Source: Melampsora larici-populina 98AG31
Lineage: Eukaryota > Basidiomycota > Pucciniomycetes > Pucciniales > Melampsoraceae
Direction: 5' to 3'
Length of the DNA stretch: 64,000 bases
Assembly: GCF_000204055.1 (NCBI RefSeq)
Contig: NW_006768804.1
Coordinates: forward strand, 412,612 to 476,611
In this document: positions 12,007 through 22,593 of the stretch, in pieces
How the letters are laid out: each line of letters begins with the position of its first letter
Position numbering within the stretch: the stretch's first letter is position 1
Notes under the pieces: generated by a model
Databases searched by the model: none
What the model was told of the DNA's origin: nothing
The model's input: the letters and a program-made list of their open reading frames with translations, nothing else
Position numbers and translations under genes: made by a program

Positions 12007-13002
12007 ATGCCACCGGTGAGTCTTTTTCTTTTGTTTCCTGATCTCATATCTTGCAAGGCTCATATGACTGCTTTCCAGTTCTGGGTCTCTCATCATAGCC
12101 CGGAAATCAATCTTGCAGTTGTTTGCTTAGCCCTCACCGGGGTTCAATTTCACAATATTTCTAGGACTCTTGGAATGGAGTTAGCCCTTACTTCGGTCCA
12201 TCGCTGGGTCAATCTCTACCAGGAAACTCAGGCCGTTGTAACAAATCCCTTGGACCGTATGGATCGTGGTGCACCATTAGTCTTAGGAGGATCCGAGCGT
12301 CTCTTTGTCCTTGATAGCCTTTGCCTTGACCCAACATTATACCTAGACAAACTCCAAAGCAAGATCATGGATCAATTTAATAAACATGTATCAATCAAGA
12401 CACTTTCAACTGAGCTACGCGACAGATTGTGTTGGACACCAAAGAAAGCACATACCGTTCATCTGAATCAAAGTTTGGCAACCCGAGGGGCTTATATGGC
12501 AAGGGTACTGGACATTGACCCTTGTTGCCTTGTCTTTGCTGGTAAGTCAATGCTTTCTTTATGGATTGTTTCGCTATATACTGATTCTTCAATCGTCTTG
12601 GACCCCTAGATGAAACCGTGATTGCAAAACGGTGTATGTATCGCGAGTACGCACATGCACCCATTGGAGAGTGTACCCCCTAACTCGCCAGGCCAACTCA
12701 ATCAGGCTGTTCGTCAGTGTTACCGGCTATTTCATTGGATGGCTTATTGGCAATCACCATCAAGTGAGGTGGGTATTCTCACATCAATTTCAAAGTTTTT
12801 TTGGAAGACAACTTGGTGAGCTGGACCCATGGATCCAATTGAGAAGGGTTTCTCACCAGTGAAAGCAAACCTCCAAAGGACCCAGGGACCTCAAGGGGCC
12901 ATTGATGCTGATGGCGAGCAAGCTGTGGTATGGGTTTCCATGATGGAAGTTTTCACAGAGTGTTTGTGCGAGAAGCTTTTCAAAGGTAGTGGCTATATGT
13001 AG
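12007..13002 (+). pseudogene. Tc1/mariner-like (DDE_3) transposase, broken
   Basis: A short first exon (ATG at 12007, donor after CCG) joins a long second exon. That exon has a helix-turn-helix-like N-terminus (NISRTLGMELALTSVHRWV) and continues to VFA at 12541, where an intron (12542-12609) separates it from DETVIAKRCMYREYAHAPIG. This is the first catalytic Asp with the usual family context. Shortly after, the frame must change to continue as LTRQANSIRLFVSVTGYF. The third motif reads DPIEKGFSPVKANLQR near 12830, again in another frame, and the region of the second Asp is not recognisable. The gene is thus frame-broken and partly deleted and cannot mobilise the element by itself. Confidence 0.75.
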
Positions 13003-13737
13003 ACCAGTTGTAATCGAGATGTTGTACCCTATGCTTTATTTTGTTTCCTGTCATGCCACAGTGGCAGTTGAAATCAAACCATCAAAAGATTTGGAATCAA
13101 AAGCATGCCTTTGCTGAGTCAGCTTGTCCTGTAGTTTGTGTGGTTTTCAAAGAGACCATCATTAGAACCAAAGCCATGGCTCATCAAGTCTCATATTGTA
13201 TTGGCAATCAAATCCACATGAGATTCTTGAGATTTTGAACAGCCACTTGAAAATTTCAAGGGTTATGACCGCAAGACTCTCGAAGACAAAAACACAAGTT
13301 CTCAATATGGTGAACTTGTGTTTGCAACTGGTGTTTTGCCAAACGCTAGGGATACTTGGTAGCATGTATTCCTGGCGTTTTCACAAGTCAATGGGGAGTT
13401 GGTAGCGCGACAACTTTGGGATGCCAACAGGGGCAAAATGGCATCGTTGATTCACAAACAATAACCTAGTGATAATTCCAAATAAGGCCATTGAGACCGT
13501 TTACAAACTGAGTGACTCTCTAGGTAACAAATTGAAAGAGTTAACAAAGGTATTGAAAAAGGGAAATGTTGCATGTATGAGCAAAAATACAAGTGAATCG
13601 CCAAAAGAAACAATTTAGAACAATTTTATTTTTGGTAGTGGTTAATCAAAAGGTGGGGACATTTGAACAAACATCAATTGGCGGAAGTGGAAGGTTGATT
13701 TTGAAAATCCGCCTCGGCTGCCGCCTCAATGAGGCAA

Positions 13738-15295
13738 TTAGCTAACTTGAAGGGCATTCAATGCTCTGTTAAGAAATTGGCGGTCATCTGGACACTGCAT
13801 ACACTCACAAGGTTCCTTCTTGACTTTCTTGTGGGAAGCTACCTCGCTGGAGGAGGAGTTAATCTTCAAATCGTGTTTGGAACCGGAAGGACTGATTGGT
13901 TCAACCTTGATCTTCATTTCAACGGGAGGAGTGTTGGCAAAGAAATTCCTTTGCTTCAAGGTAGTTTGTTTGGCTCTTGGGGTGGCCACAGGGTAGCATT
14001 TCTTGACATGGTCTTTGACGTTCATATCCTTATGAACAAGGGCATTTTTGAACATCTCACGCTTGTATTTGACCGTGTTAGGAGATATTCCGCGGGTTGT
14101 TAAGCCATCACACTGCAGTGGATCTTTGATGTCAGCTTAGGCTGGGAAAACAGGATGGGATGGACAAGCTTACCACTGCTGTTGCCCATATGAACGCACA
14201 TCAATGTGTAAATCAATAGTGGAAGTTCAGGTCCCAAGGGGCCGTCAAGATAGCTCCATCACCTCTGAGGGCTCGCTTGAGGTGATCCTGGTAAATGGAC
14301 ACTGCATCAAGTTCAAGTTCCTTAGCCGCTTTGACGGCCTACATGAGTGTTGAAAGAAACAAGTGATCAGAGAAAGATGTGGAAGGATTAAAAGTTGACA
14401 CCAAGCCTACCACAGTCTCTTCTTTAGCCGCCACGGTTTCCTCCTTGGAAGCTGTGAGTTCCGCTTCAATTGTGTTGGGCCCAGCGGTGCCTTGAATGAA
14501 AGCCACCGCGCCGCTAGCCTATGAGCCACAGGGTTCAGAAGAGCACATTAAAGCAAATGAAATCAGTTAAAACACTTGAGAGGATGTGGAACACCAAAAC
14601 AATCTCACCTGGGTGTTCTTATTTTCCTTCACTTGCGGTTTCTCCAGCATGATATGGATGATGCCTTTGGAGGAACAACTCTTTCCCAAATTGTTGACCA
14701 ACTCCTGATAAATTTTGAAATCAATTAATTTTGTTTTCTTTGAACCAATGCTTGCATTCCAGTTCAACAACAGAGTCAACTCGCTATGAAGCACAACTTT
14801 CTTGATCCCGGTGAAGTAACGGTCGCACATGTCGCCAACCAAGTCCTTCAACTTGTTCAGTGACTTGCCATACATAAAAATTTTGAAATCCAACACCTGT
14901 CGGTCCTTGAAGTCTGATGAATCAATGATGGCGAACTTAGGAGGAGGCGGTGGTTTCTTTTTCCCAGTGGTTAATTTGGAAGGAGCCGGTTGTTTGGCAA
15001 TTCCGAGCGGAACCTCAACCATATTCTTTGTGTGAATTTTGAAAGTCACACCAATGATGAAAGATTGGCTTTCTTCCATCAAGCTACGGCTCTCCGTTCC
15101 TTGGCGCCAGAGCCGCTTGAGCGTTGGATGACAGGCTGGGGCCTTGTCCCCGTCCGCAATCAAATAGGCCAGATCAAACACTTCAAGAGATCCATATCAG
15201 TCCTATGAAGAAGTGAGGCATTCAGAGTCATGTTACTTACCCTCCTCGGGATTCTTGCCCTTGTGGATCCAATTCTGAATTGGTTTGTAAGGCAT
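13738..15295 (-). CDS. Unrecognised gene carried by the Tc1/mariner-like element
   Basis: The start is taken at 15295 (MPYKPIQNWIHKGKNPEEG), followed by a donor (ggtaagt) and exons covering about 15182-14609 and then shorter exons near 14520-14411 and 14342-14220. The last exon ends at 13738. The protein would be about 450-500 residues: a Pro run (KKKPPPPPKF), a basic central part, a Glu/Lys/Ala-rich segment (EAELTASKEETVAAKEE), and a Lys-rich tail with VKKEPCEC and a nuclear-localisation-like cluster. A frame change near 14225 may be a missed intron or a small indel. I recognise no domain. Its position inside the terminal repeats and opposite orientation to the transposase make it a passenger or accessory gene. 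Confidence 0.45.
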
Positions 15296-15945
15296 AGCTG
15301 GCAAGAAACATAGAGAGGTCAGCGTTTGATCAACCCAAATCATGATAGGAATACTGACTGTTCAGAGCCTTGATTCGATTTGATGATTCCAAGTCAAAGT
15401 TGAAAGTGATAGATTGATAAACCACGCTAAACAGATAGAAACGGGTGGGTTGAGTTGATACAATTAGAAGAAGCAAGTGAAATGGTATATTGAAAGGAAG
15501 AATCAATTCATCGAGCCAAAAGGGTGTCCAAAAAATGGGATGAAAGAGGTCGAGGAGCAGGCGTATGAAATGACTTTTTGGTTGAGTAGCTTGTCTTCAA
15601 AGGCATCCAGGAAATGATGGTGTAATCGCAGTACCCGCTGCCATCTTGTCTGGCCGGCGAGATCATTGCAGTCCAGCGGGTGACAAGGTCTTTTGTCTCA
15701 AACAAGAGATGAGAGATTAGGAATCCTGCTCAAACAAGCAATAAGCAATAAGAAGTTGTGTTTGCAAGATGGATGTGCAAGAGAAACACAAGTTCCTCAC
15801 CCACCACTAAGTTCAAAAGGGCCAAGAAATGAAAAGTCAGAAAACGAGTAAAATCTGGAGAACAAAAAAAAACCATTATTTCTCACAAAGGCTGTAGGTG
15901 AGTTTCTTTATCTTTTTATGGGTTTTCTTCTTTGAGGGTTGGTTG

Positions 15946-15983
15946 ACTCTTCTGAGAGCCACTCCTGGGATCATCTGGAGCTA
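15946..15983 (+). repeat. 38 bp unit, right copy of the split tandem repeat
   Basis: Partner of 11595-11632. It lies 49 bases beyond the TA at the right end of the Tc1/mariner-like element. Together with those 49 bases the original tandem period was 87 bp. Confidence 0.7.
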
Positions 15984-17484
15984 GGCCTAGTTTGCAATAT
16001 AAACAGAAGTCCTAACTTAGCGCTCTCAAAAGAGTCTTATCAGAGAGAATCCACCACCTTGGTGAAGGTCATCAAAAGACCTTACAACAAGGCGACAAAT
16101 GAGATTCTCGACACGAGTGAACAGGCACATTGTCAAACAAATAAGTAATGAAATGAAATAGTTTGTTGCACACAAGAGACAGAAACATAGATCAGAAAGA
16201 GACAACAATTAACATAGTTTATATACAATATGTTAGAGCTAAACATTGAATGAGTAGAGAAACAAGTTATGGTATGTTGGACAATCAGTTGAGCTCCCGA
16301 GAAGTAATGCTGAGCATCACAAGCATGAGCGCTCACAATCACTAAGTGTCAAGTATGAATTATGATACAGACTTTGTATCAACAATCTTTTGATCCTTAT
16401 CATTCCTTTCCACATTGAAAACTGTTTTTGTTTTGATATATGTATATCCATTGTGTTCTTGCCTATGTTGCCTTGTGCTAATGTTTGATTCCCATTTAGG
16501 ATATGGCTCACATGTTTTGTATTCCATGTCCTTGCAACTGTTTATAACACCCTCTTCTTTTGACTGCTCCAGCTTAGATCACCTAGCCTTAGGTGGTAGT
16601 TGCTCCAGTCAATCAACTGGAGCAACTAACCACAGGACCAGTTATACCAATCATCCGCTGTGTTCACTTGAAGAGGAGAAGAAATTGACCATGTCATAGG
16701 CAGCAAACAAGGCAGAAGAATAAAGCCAGGACTATTGCACAAGAAGGTGGCACAATGCAATCTACTCTTGAATGTCAGCATGTGGTGGCTTATGCTTGTA
16801 GGGCTCAAATCACAACAGCTGTTGTGGAATACAAATTTATAAAAACACAAAATAAAATTTATGTATCAGAAATAACAAACTTGACACAGTGTCCATTTTC
16901 CTATGGCACATCAATGTGCACACACAGGGAAGTTTGAAAAAAAATGTAAAAAGCTTTATTCAGTTTCTTTGTTAGACTTCCATGAAATGCCAGCACTCCT
17001 TTGTAAGTGTCCAAGAATTGGCAACGGTGATTTCCTGCTTGGCGGTTAGATTTGGAAGCAACAGGTATACATGACCTTCTTTCAACGTCCCTATTCAACC
17101 GTTAGAATATGGGACCCCCTTGTAGTAGAGCACGTTGACCGGATACTCAACTTTTTACAATGTGTCAATAGCCTACCTGTCAGACCAGGATTGATTAGAT
17201 TCAGAACTAAAACATAGAATCTTTACTCCATCCTTAGAAGGGCCTTAAGGTGAGTCAATTCATCCTTTTCCCAACTTTCCATTTTCATTCAATTTGGTCT
17301 TGCTGTTTACTATTGGCAATCCTTATTCCAGCTAAGTACCCATATTTTACCAAAATCCCTTTATCACATTACAAATAGATCACTTGTGTCACTTGTCAGA
17401 TTTAGATTTGAACATGTCTCCATCCAGGAATGGGTCTTTTTTGGATCTGGATACTTGTGTATTGTGGTTCACGCTATACGGTGT
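15984..17484. other. Intergenic stretch with one strong hairpin
   Basis: No gene supported on either strand; the open frames are short and low-complexity. The only clear structure is the inverted repeat at 16597-16628, listed separately. The last 30 bases before 17485 lead into copy B of the dispersed repeat. Confidence 0.35.
16597..16628. repeat. Perfect 13 bp inverted repeat with 6-nt spacer
   Basis: The arms tagttgctccagt and actggagcaacta are exact reverse complements around caatca. It is not followed by a T-run and no gene is adjacent, so it is not a terminator in any obvious sense. It may be the core of a small decayed palindromic element. Confidence 0.6.
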
Positions 17485-18410
17485 GGTGATCAATTTATGG
17501 GATCAATTAAAAAATTCACAATTACCAGTCTACCAGTTTATTAGCAGGTTTCAGCAGGAAAGAAAATTCGAAATGGAGGTTTTTGATCAATTGAAGCTCT
17601 TGTAGGCTTATGTATTGGTCACTAGGTCAACATTACATCATTTTTATTTCACATTATACATAAGATCATTAAAGTTTACTTACAAATTTATTACAAAAAG
17701 AAATAAAGAAAAACATAAGAAAAACTCGAAAATATAGGTACATAGGTTGGAAAATGGTTTTTAGGTTAGTAAAAATAAAGTTATGGGTATTATGACGTTA
17801 GAATATGAAAGAACAACATTATATTATACTATGAAAATTTTAATCTTCAAGGTTGATAAGTAGAAACAAAAGTTATTAGGAAAAAGGTACTTTTTCGAAG
17901 TTGGTAAACAAGAGGTACACGTGTAGTTTGGATGTGTAATAGTGGTAGTGATGGAATTTAAGGTTGCCAAGAGGATTTTCCGGGATTTTTAAGGTTATAG
18001 ATGATGATGCCATATTACATGAGCAAGAAAAAGAGAGTAGTAGCTGTGAAAAGTGAAGAAAATGGGTGAAATTCGTGGAAAATGGAGGTTTTCAGCTAAT
18101 TACATATGTCAAATGACGTCAGAATAGGTTGATAAATGGCTCATTCAACGCAGAAGAGTTGATTACATAATGTACAAACTTTAAATCATTAGTAACGGAG
18201 GTGTGTGTAAAAAGTTATAAGGCAAATAAAGAATTGGTGTGAATCTCGAATTTACAGTCACAAGTCACATGTAACACCAAAAACCTTAACTTCACAACTC
18301 AATATCTTACTCATCACTCATCAAAAGTAGGTCATGTAGGTGTCAGAAATGATCAGTAACACGTGGGCTACAAGATGCACTTTAGTAATCAAAAATTGGA
18401 GCACATCTGA
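17485..18410. repeat. Dispersed repeat family, copy B
   Basis: Partner of 1618-3085 in the same orientation, with the shared blocks listed there in the same order and no 570-base insert. Divergence between the copies is visible throughout (many substitutions and small indels), so the duplication is old. No coding capacity is seen. Confidence 0.6.
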
Positions 18411-19748
18411 AAACATTCGTAATCTCAAAAATTGGTTTTCAGCTAGTTTACAAGGAAAAAATCACCTGTATTCATCATAAGAAGTGCTGTACATCATATT
18501 ATTGCGTCATTGATCACTTTTAGCTGTGAAAATTACATCATTTATTAGTAACAAAATCATTACATTGCGTCATCATAGGGTTTTTAGGGAATTTTGGGCG
18601 GATTTGATTGGTTTTGAGGCTGTTGACCATTGTAAAAGTTCTAGTACATTGTTATATATACTTTGAGAGGGTTTTGGAACTGTTGTTCCCCTTTTTTCTT
18701 TATCATTTACGCCATTATTATTTTGTTTATCATCATAAACTTATTTTAATAGTACCTGGTCACTTAAATACGCCCTTTATTACAGCTATAAAGAGAAATT
18801 TACTTTAGTATTATAGTCATAAAGACTTATTGGGAATAATATCAAACAGATATTGCTTATTTTCTTTAGTTATCAATTGGGAATAACACTATAGCAGTGT
18901 TGATAGTAATACAAAGTGTGTTTTTTTGAAGTTAAAATACGTGTGAAGATACTTTTTCTCTGGTGCCTTATCAGTACTCAATACAACAGAGCTCTTTCTG
19001 ATTGTGTTGTTTTAGAAGAGCAGTCCTTAGACAACTTCTACTAGTCATTATATTAGTAGATTATCCTCTTCCAGCTCTGTATAACCCTTGTTGGGTTATA
19101 AGTTCTACAATGGCCACAGAGGCGTGCTTGATTAGCATACCTAACAAAGCATGACGTAAGAGAAAAACCCCCCGGACTGATCAAGAAGAATTAAGAATGA
19201 AGACAGAGTTCTACCACCCTCGTAATATATAGAGTGGTGATGGTAGTATCTGAGTAGTGATGAAAGGAGATTTTGCTGTGGCTTCTTGAAAATCAGGAAA
19301 GGTGTAGAACTCTATGTATATACTGCAACCAATGACAAAGTCATATAGTTACGAATTTTTGAAAGTCAAAAAATTTGTTTACAGGCCTATGTCAGCCTGG
19401 GTCTTAAATCAAACAAGTTGTTCATTCTACTAGAATGACTGACGTTCTTTGAGAGTGTGATGTGCCACTGCTCTCTAGTCATGTAGGAGACGCGATCGTT
19501 GATCTCGAACCTATGTCACAAACCTGTAAAAGAAAGGTTTGCTTGGATGAGCGCTACGACGATGAGGATTATGGTCTTCTTGTGGGAGAGACTCACTCGG
19601 CGCTACCTGAGACTGAGGTTGGTCTAGCAGGTTTGATTATTCGTTTCTGGCCCACGGCTGTGGAGAACGAAGAATCATTCTGACGTTAGTAAGTCGTCAT
19701 GAGAGAAATGCGAGAATTGGACTCATGGAGAAATTTTGTCATGATGAC
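18411..19748. other. Flank of the YR retroelement, possible LTR remnant
   Basis: AT-rich sequence with no gene. Around 19060-19120 the words ataacccttgttgggttata form a short inverted repeat next to agttctacaatggcc, which resembles the LTR end and priming region of a Copia-type element, but no matching second LTR or pol gene is present. From about 19440 the composition changes to that of the YR element, whose 3' non-coding end must lie here. Confidence 0.3.
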
Positions 19749-20772
19749 TCAGATGGTTGGGAGGCTTACGAGAACAGCTCCTGGAAATCTGATGTGTTCT
19801 CCTGTGGTAAAACCTGAAGCTTGAATAACGCGCTGAGTTTTGTTCAGATTGAGGAGAGGATGTGTACGGATGTAGGTTTGAAAAGCCTCGGAAGACCATC
19901 GACCTATGCATTGAATGGTATCCATATCCATTCCGTTTTGAGCGTAAGCGGTAGCTCCTCCTGCTCTGAGAGAATGTCCTGATCTCGATTTACTGAAGAT
20001 GTTCTGAAGCTGATTCATAAACCAAGTTCTGGTAGGTTGTTGTCCGTTTTCTCTGACTAACCAAAACGGGTGAATTGGGAATCGTTTGTCGCGGCGGATT
20101 GTGTAGTTGGGAATCGTTCTGATTGGGCAAGTAGGGTCGTTTGGACGGCTAACTATGGCTACTGGAGTTCCTTTGAATTTCGGATCTCCCTTGTGATATG
20201 GGAGATTGTAGCATGCTACAGAGCCGCAAAGAGAGATTACTAAGGACGATCGTCTGATGCATTTTTGATCGTTGCGGAGATTGATTGAATCAGGGATTGT
20301 AAGTTCACCCAACCTATGGAGGGCTGAGAAACCTAGTGCGAGGATTGTGTTGAAGAGCGCATTGTCAAGCGAAGAGTTGGATATCGTGGAAAGTGAATGC
20401 ATTTGATTGCACTACGGGTTTTGAGAATAGCTTTAGGCAACCCCAAAGGGTGTCTTTGACTCTGACAGAAAGACGGGCCTGTATAACTGATGGAAATTCT
20501 TCGCGCATGCTGAATGATATGCCTGTAAGATATTTCCCCACTGTGTCTGGGTTGACTTCTCGTGAGACCACTGTAACAAAGTGGCACAGGTTTGTTTTGC
20601 TTGGGAAGAGTCTTACACAATGCTCTTCGCAAAATTTTACAAAACGACGATATCCTGAATTGTATTTGGCGACTGTTGATTTTTCGAGTTTATTTTTGAC
20701 GTCAATCTTGCAGAGGGCTTCTCGTTCTTTGAAATTAAGGGGCACGATTTTATCTTTCTTTTTTCGAGCCAT
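19749..20772 (-). pseudogene. Tyrosine recombinase of the YR element, one frame break
   Basis: Two overlapping frames make one protein of about 340 residues. The first (20772-20365, start MARKKKDKIVPLN) has a basic N-terminus and a SAM-like core-binding part (STVAKYNSGYRRFVKFC). The second (20402-19749) holds the catalytic part: the first Arg in HRLGELT, HSLRAGGATAY (His-x-x-Arg) and the nucleophile Tyr in FQTYIRTHP. The frames must be joined by a one-base shift in the overlap near 20370-20400. All catalytic residues I expect are present. The shift is either a decay mutation or, less likely, a programmed frameshift. Confidence 0.75.
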
Positions 20773-20804
20773 AGCAGCGGAGCAGTGAATTGAGGAGGTA
20801 GAAG

Positions 20805-22526
20805 TTATTGCAGAGCCGGCAAAGATCTAGTTTGATATCCTCCTATGAGGGTTTCTGGGTCAGGTTGGAAAGTACGTAGATGTAGACGGGGAACTTTGCT
20901 CCTGGCGAAGTCGAAGTTTCTTTTAAAAAGGGCGTCTGCGATTTGATTGTGTTGACGAGGAACAAATCGAACTTTTACATCAATAGGGTGATTGAGCATC
21001 ATGTTCACTATGTACTTGAATAGGGATCTTGCTTCAGGGCTAGGACGGTGGGATGAAAAAAGGTACGAAACCGATTCTGAGTCAGTGAAGATCACCACTT
21101 TCGAGGCCTTGAATTCAACCGCCATCTTGACCGCTGATGCAACTGCTAGAAGTTCAGCCCAGAAGCTGTTCCTGGACGGTGGCGGAATAGGACAGCTCCA
21201 GGCGCATCCGTTGGATGGTTGCCAGAAACCGAAACCGGTTGGGCAAGCGTCGCAAAAGAACATACAGTCGGCATCCGTTAAAGACCAATGTAGATGTTTC
21301 AGAATGCGACGACCTGGCCAGGATTCCAGGGCGTTTGCTAACCATGAAAGGTCGTCAACGTTGGTTCGGTTGAGAGGAATATGGGCATTTCTTAATGTTT
21401 TTCCAGCTATCTTGTCCCAAGAAGACTGTAATGCCCATCTACCTAAAGGAAAGATGTTTAACCCCCAATTGGCCCAACCCGTGATCTGTTGCCACTTGAC
21501 TAGGGGGTGAGACAGCTCCAAAATGAAGTTTCTAAGAGCTGCAATCAAAGCGAGTCTTTTACCTTCTGGTAGGGAGATGGAGAGTTCTACACAATCGACT
21601 GAATAGCCTATGATGTCGAGGGTGCTGCCCGAGATTTGTTTTTCCCAGGCCCAAGGGAGGTTGATAAAGTCGAAGATGTGTAAAAACTTTGCCTGATTTA
21701 AGGGAATTTTCCGTCCTTTAAACGAGACCATGTTGGAAGCTAGGCTGATCCCCCATGAATCGTCCATGTAGGCGTTTAAATCGGTTATGTTGAACTCGAA
21801 ATAAGCAATCCAAAGGACAAGGGAAAAGAAAGCGCACCATAACTTTGGGGAACTAGAGCAGCCAAAGTTGACGTTTCTGTCAGTGTGGAAAGCGTTTCCG
21901 ATCTTGACTAATTGCCGGAATTGCCATTGGCGAGAGACAGGGAGATTTCGAAAAGCTGCATCAACGTCTGTCTTCCATAAAATGAACTTGTGTTTGCCGA
22001 AATAATGATAAAGCAAGAACGGGATAAAATAAGGAATACCGTCAAGATCAATTTTTATGTCGTCTTTGTGTATAAGATCGTTTGGAGAAGGGTTGCCAAA
22101 CGACATGTTTGTGCACATCCTAACTTTACCGGATGAGGGGTTTGTGGCAAGACAAAGCGGTGAAACTTTCATCCCTGGAAGAAGAGTGTAAAAGGGAGGA
22201 GAGAAGCGGTTTAGTTTCAATTCTTTATCTCTAGTTTTGATGAGGACTTCTTCTGCTTCCGTACCTGAGGCATGATTCGTGTTAAACACAGTATTGTCCG
22301 AGGGTTTTTCAGAGATAGGCCAGAAACCTTCTGTCAACCCAAGGATAATAGAGTCTACGAATGGCCTATTCGGATGGTTTTTTAGAAGGCTTTTGAAATT
22401 TTCTATATTTATGGAACAATTAATTTTAAAAAGGTCTGGGCGACGTTTTATCGCGCAAGCGGCTAAAGGGTCCGAGTCGAGGGGGGGAGCAGAAGGAAGA
22501 GGTTCGGCGTGGATCGAGGAATTCAC
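20805..22526 (-). CDS. Reverse transcriptase/RNase H of the YR element
   Basis: An uninterrupted frame of about 573 codons. RT motifs in order: KVRMCTNMSFGNPSPND (about residue 135), the TDVDAAFRNLPV palm Asp (about 187), FGCSSSPKLW (about 221) and the catalytic YMDD at 253-256. RNase H follows: MFFCDACPTGFGFW, then WAELLAVASAVKMA with the Glu, IFTDSESVSYLF with the Asp, and HNQIADAL near the end. All catalytic acids are visible. The frame has no ATG before about residue 119 and opens right after a TGA near 22575, so translation probably needs coupling, readthrough or splicing from the upstream gag. No methyltransferase domain. Confidence 0.85.
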   Translation of the reverse strand: MNSSIHAEPLPSAPPLDSDPLAACAIKRRPDLFKINCSINIENFKSLLKNHPNRPFVDSIILGLTEGFWPISEKPSDNTVFNTNHASGTEAEEVLIKTRDKELKLNRFSPPFYTLLPGMKVSPLCLATNPSSGKVRMCTNMSFGNPSPNDLIHKDDIKIDLDGIPYFIPFLLYHYFGKHKFILWKTDVDAAFRNLPVSRQWQFRQLVKIGNAFHTDRNVNFGCSSSPKLWCAFFSLVLWIAYFEFNITDLNAYMDDSWGISLASNMVSFKGRKIPLNQAKFLHIFDFINLPWAWEKQISGSTLDIIGYSVDCVELSISLPEGKRLALIAALRNFILELSHPLVKWQQITGWANWGLNIFPLGRWALQSSWDKIAGKTLRNAHIPLNRTNVDDLSWLANALESWPGRRILKHLHWSLTDADCMFFCDACPTGFGFWQPSNGCAWSCPIPPPSRNSFWAELLAVASAVKMAVEFKASKVVIFTDSESVSYLFSSHRPSPEARSLFKYIVNMMLNHPIDVKVRFVPRQHNQIADALFKRNFDFARSKVPRLHLRTFQPDPETLIGGYQTRSLPALQ

Positions 22527-22593
22527 TGCTGCTGAATAGCCTTTGTCTAAAACATCGATGTCTAAACCTCAAAGAAATGTTCTGGTGTTAGGC

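Larger units (their letters stand above)
11633..15894. mobile_element. Tc1/mariner-like element with TA duplication and two opposing genes
   Basis: The ends are near-perfect inverted repeats of about 48 bp beginning cagcctttgtgagaaataat (left 11633; right end 15894 in reverse complement), and TA lies on both sides (11631-11632 and 15895-15896). TA duplication and CAG termini fit the Tc1/mariner superfamily. Inside are a plus-strand decayed transposase at about 12.0-13.0 kb and a minus-strand multi-exon gene at 15.3-13.7 kb that is not a transposase I know. At 4.26 kb it is longer than simple Tc1/mariner elements. About 13.0-13.7 kb I see no intact coding sequence. Confidence 0.8.

Noticed and set aside
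19060..19120. Full Copia retrotransposon
   Set aside because: Only one possible LTR end; no second LTR and no Copia integrase or RT motif nearby.
20393..20788. Open plus-strand frames across the YR element (20393-20788, 20992-21510, 22963-23604)
   Set aside because: They are antisense to genes with clear catalytic motifs on the minus strand.
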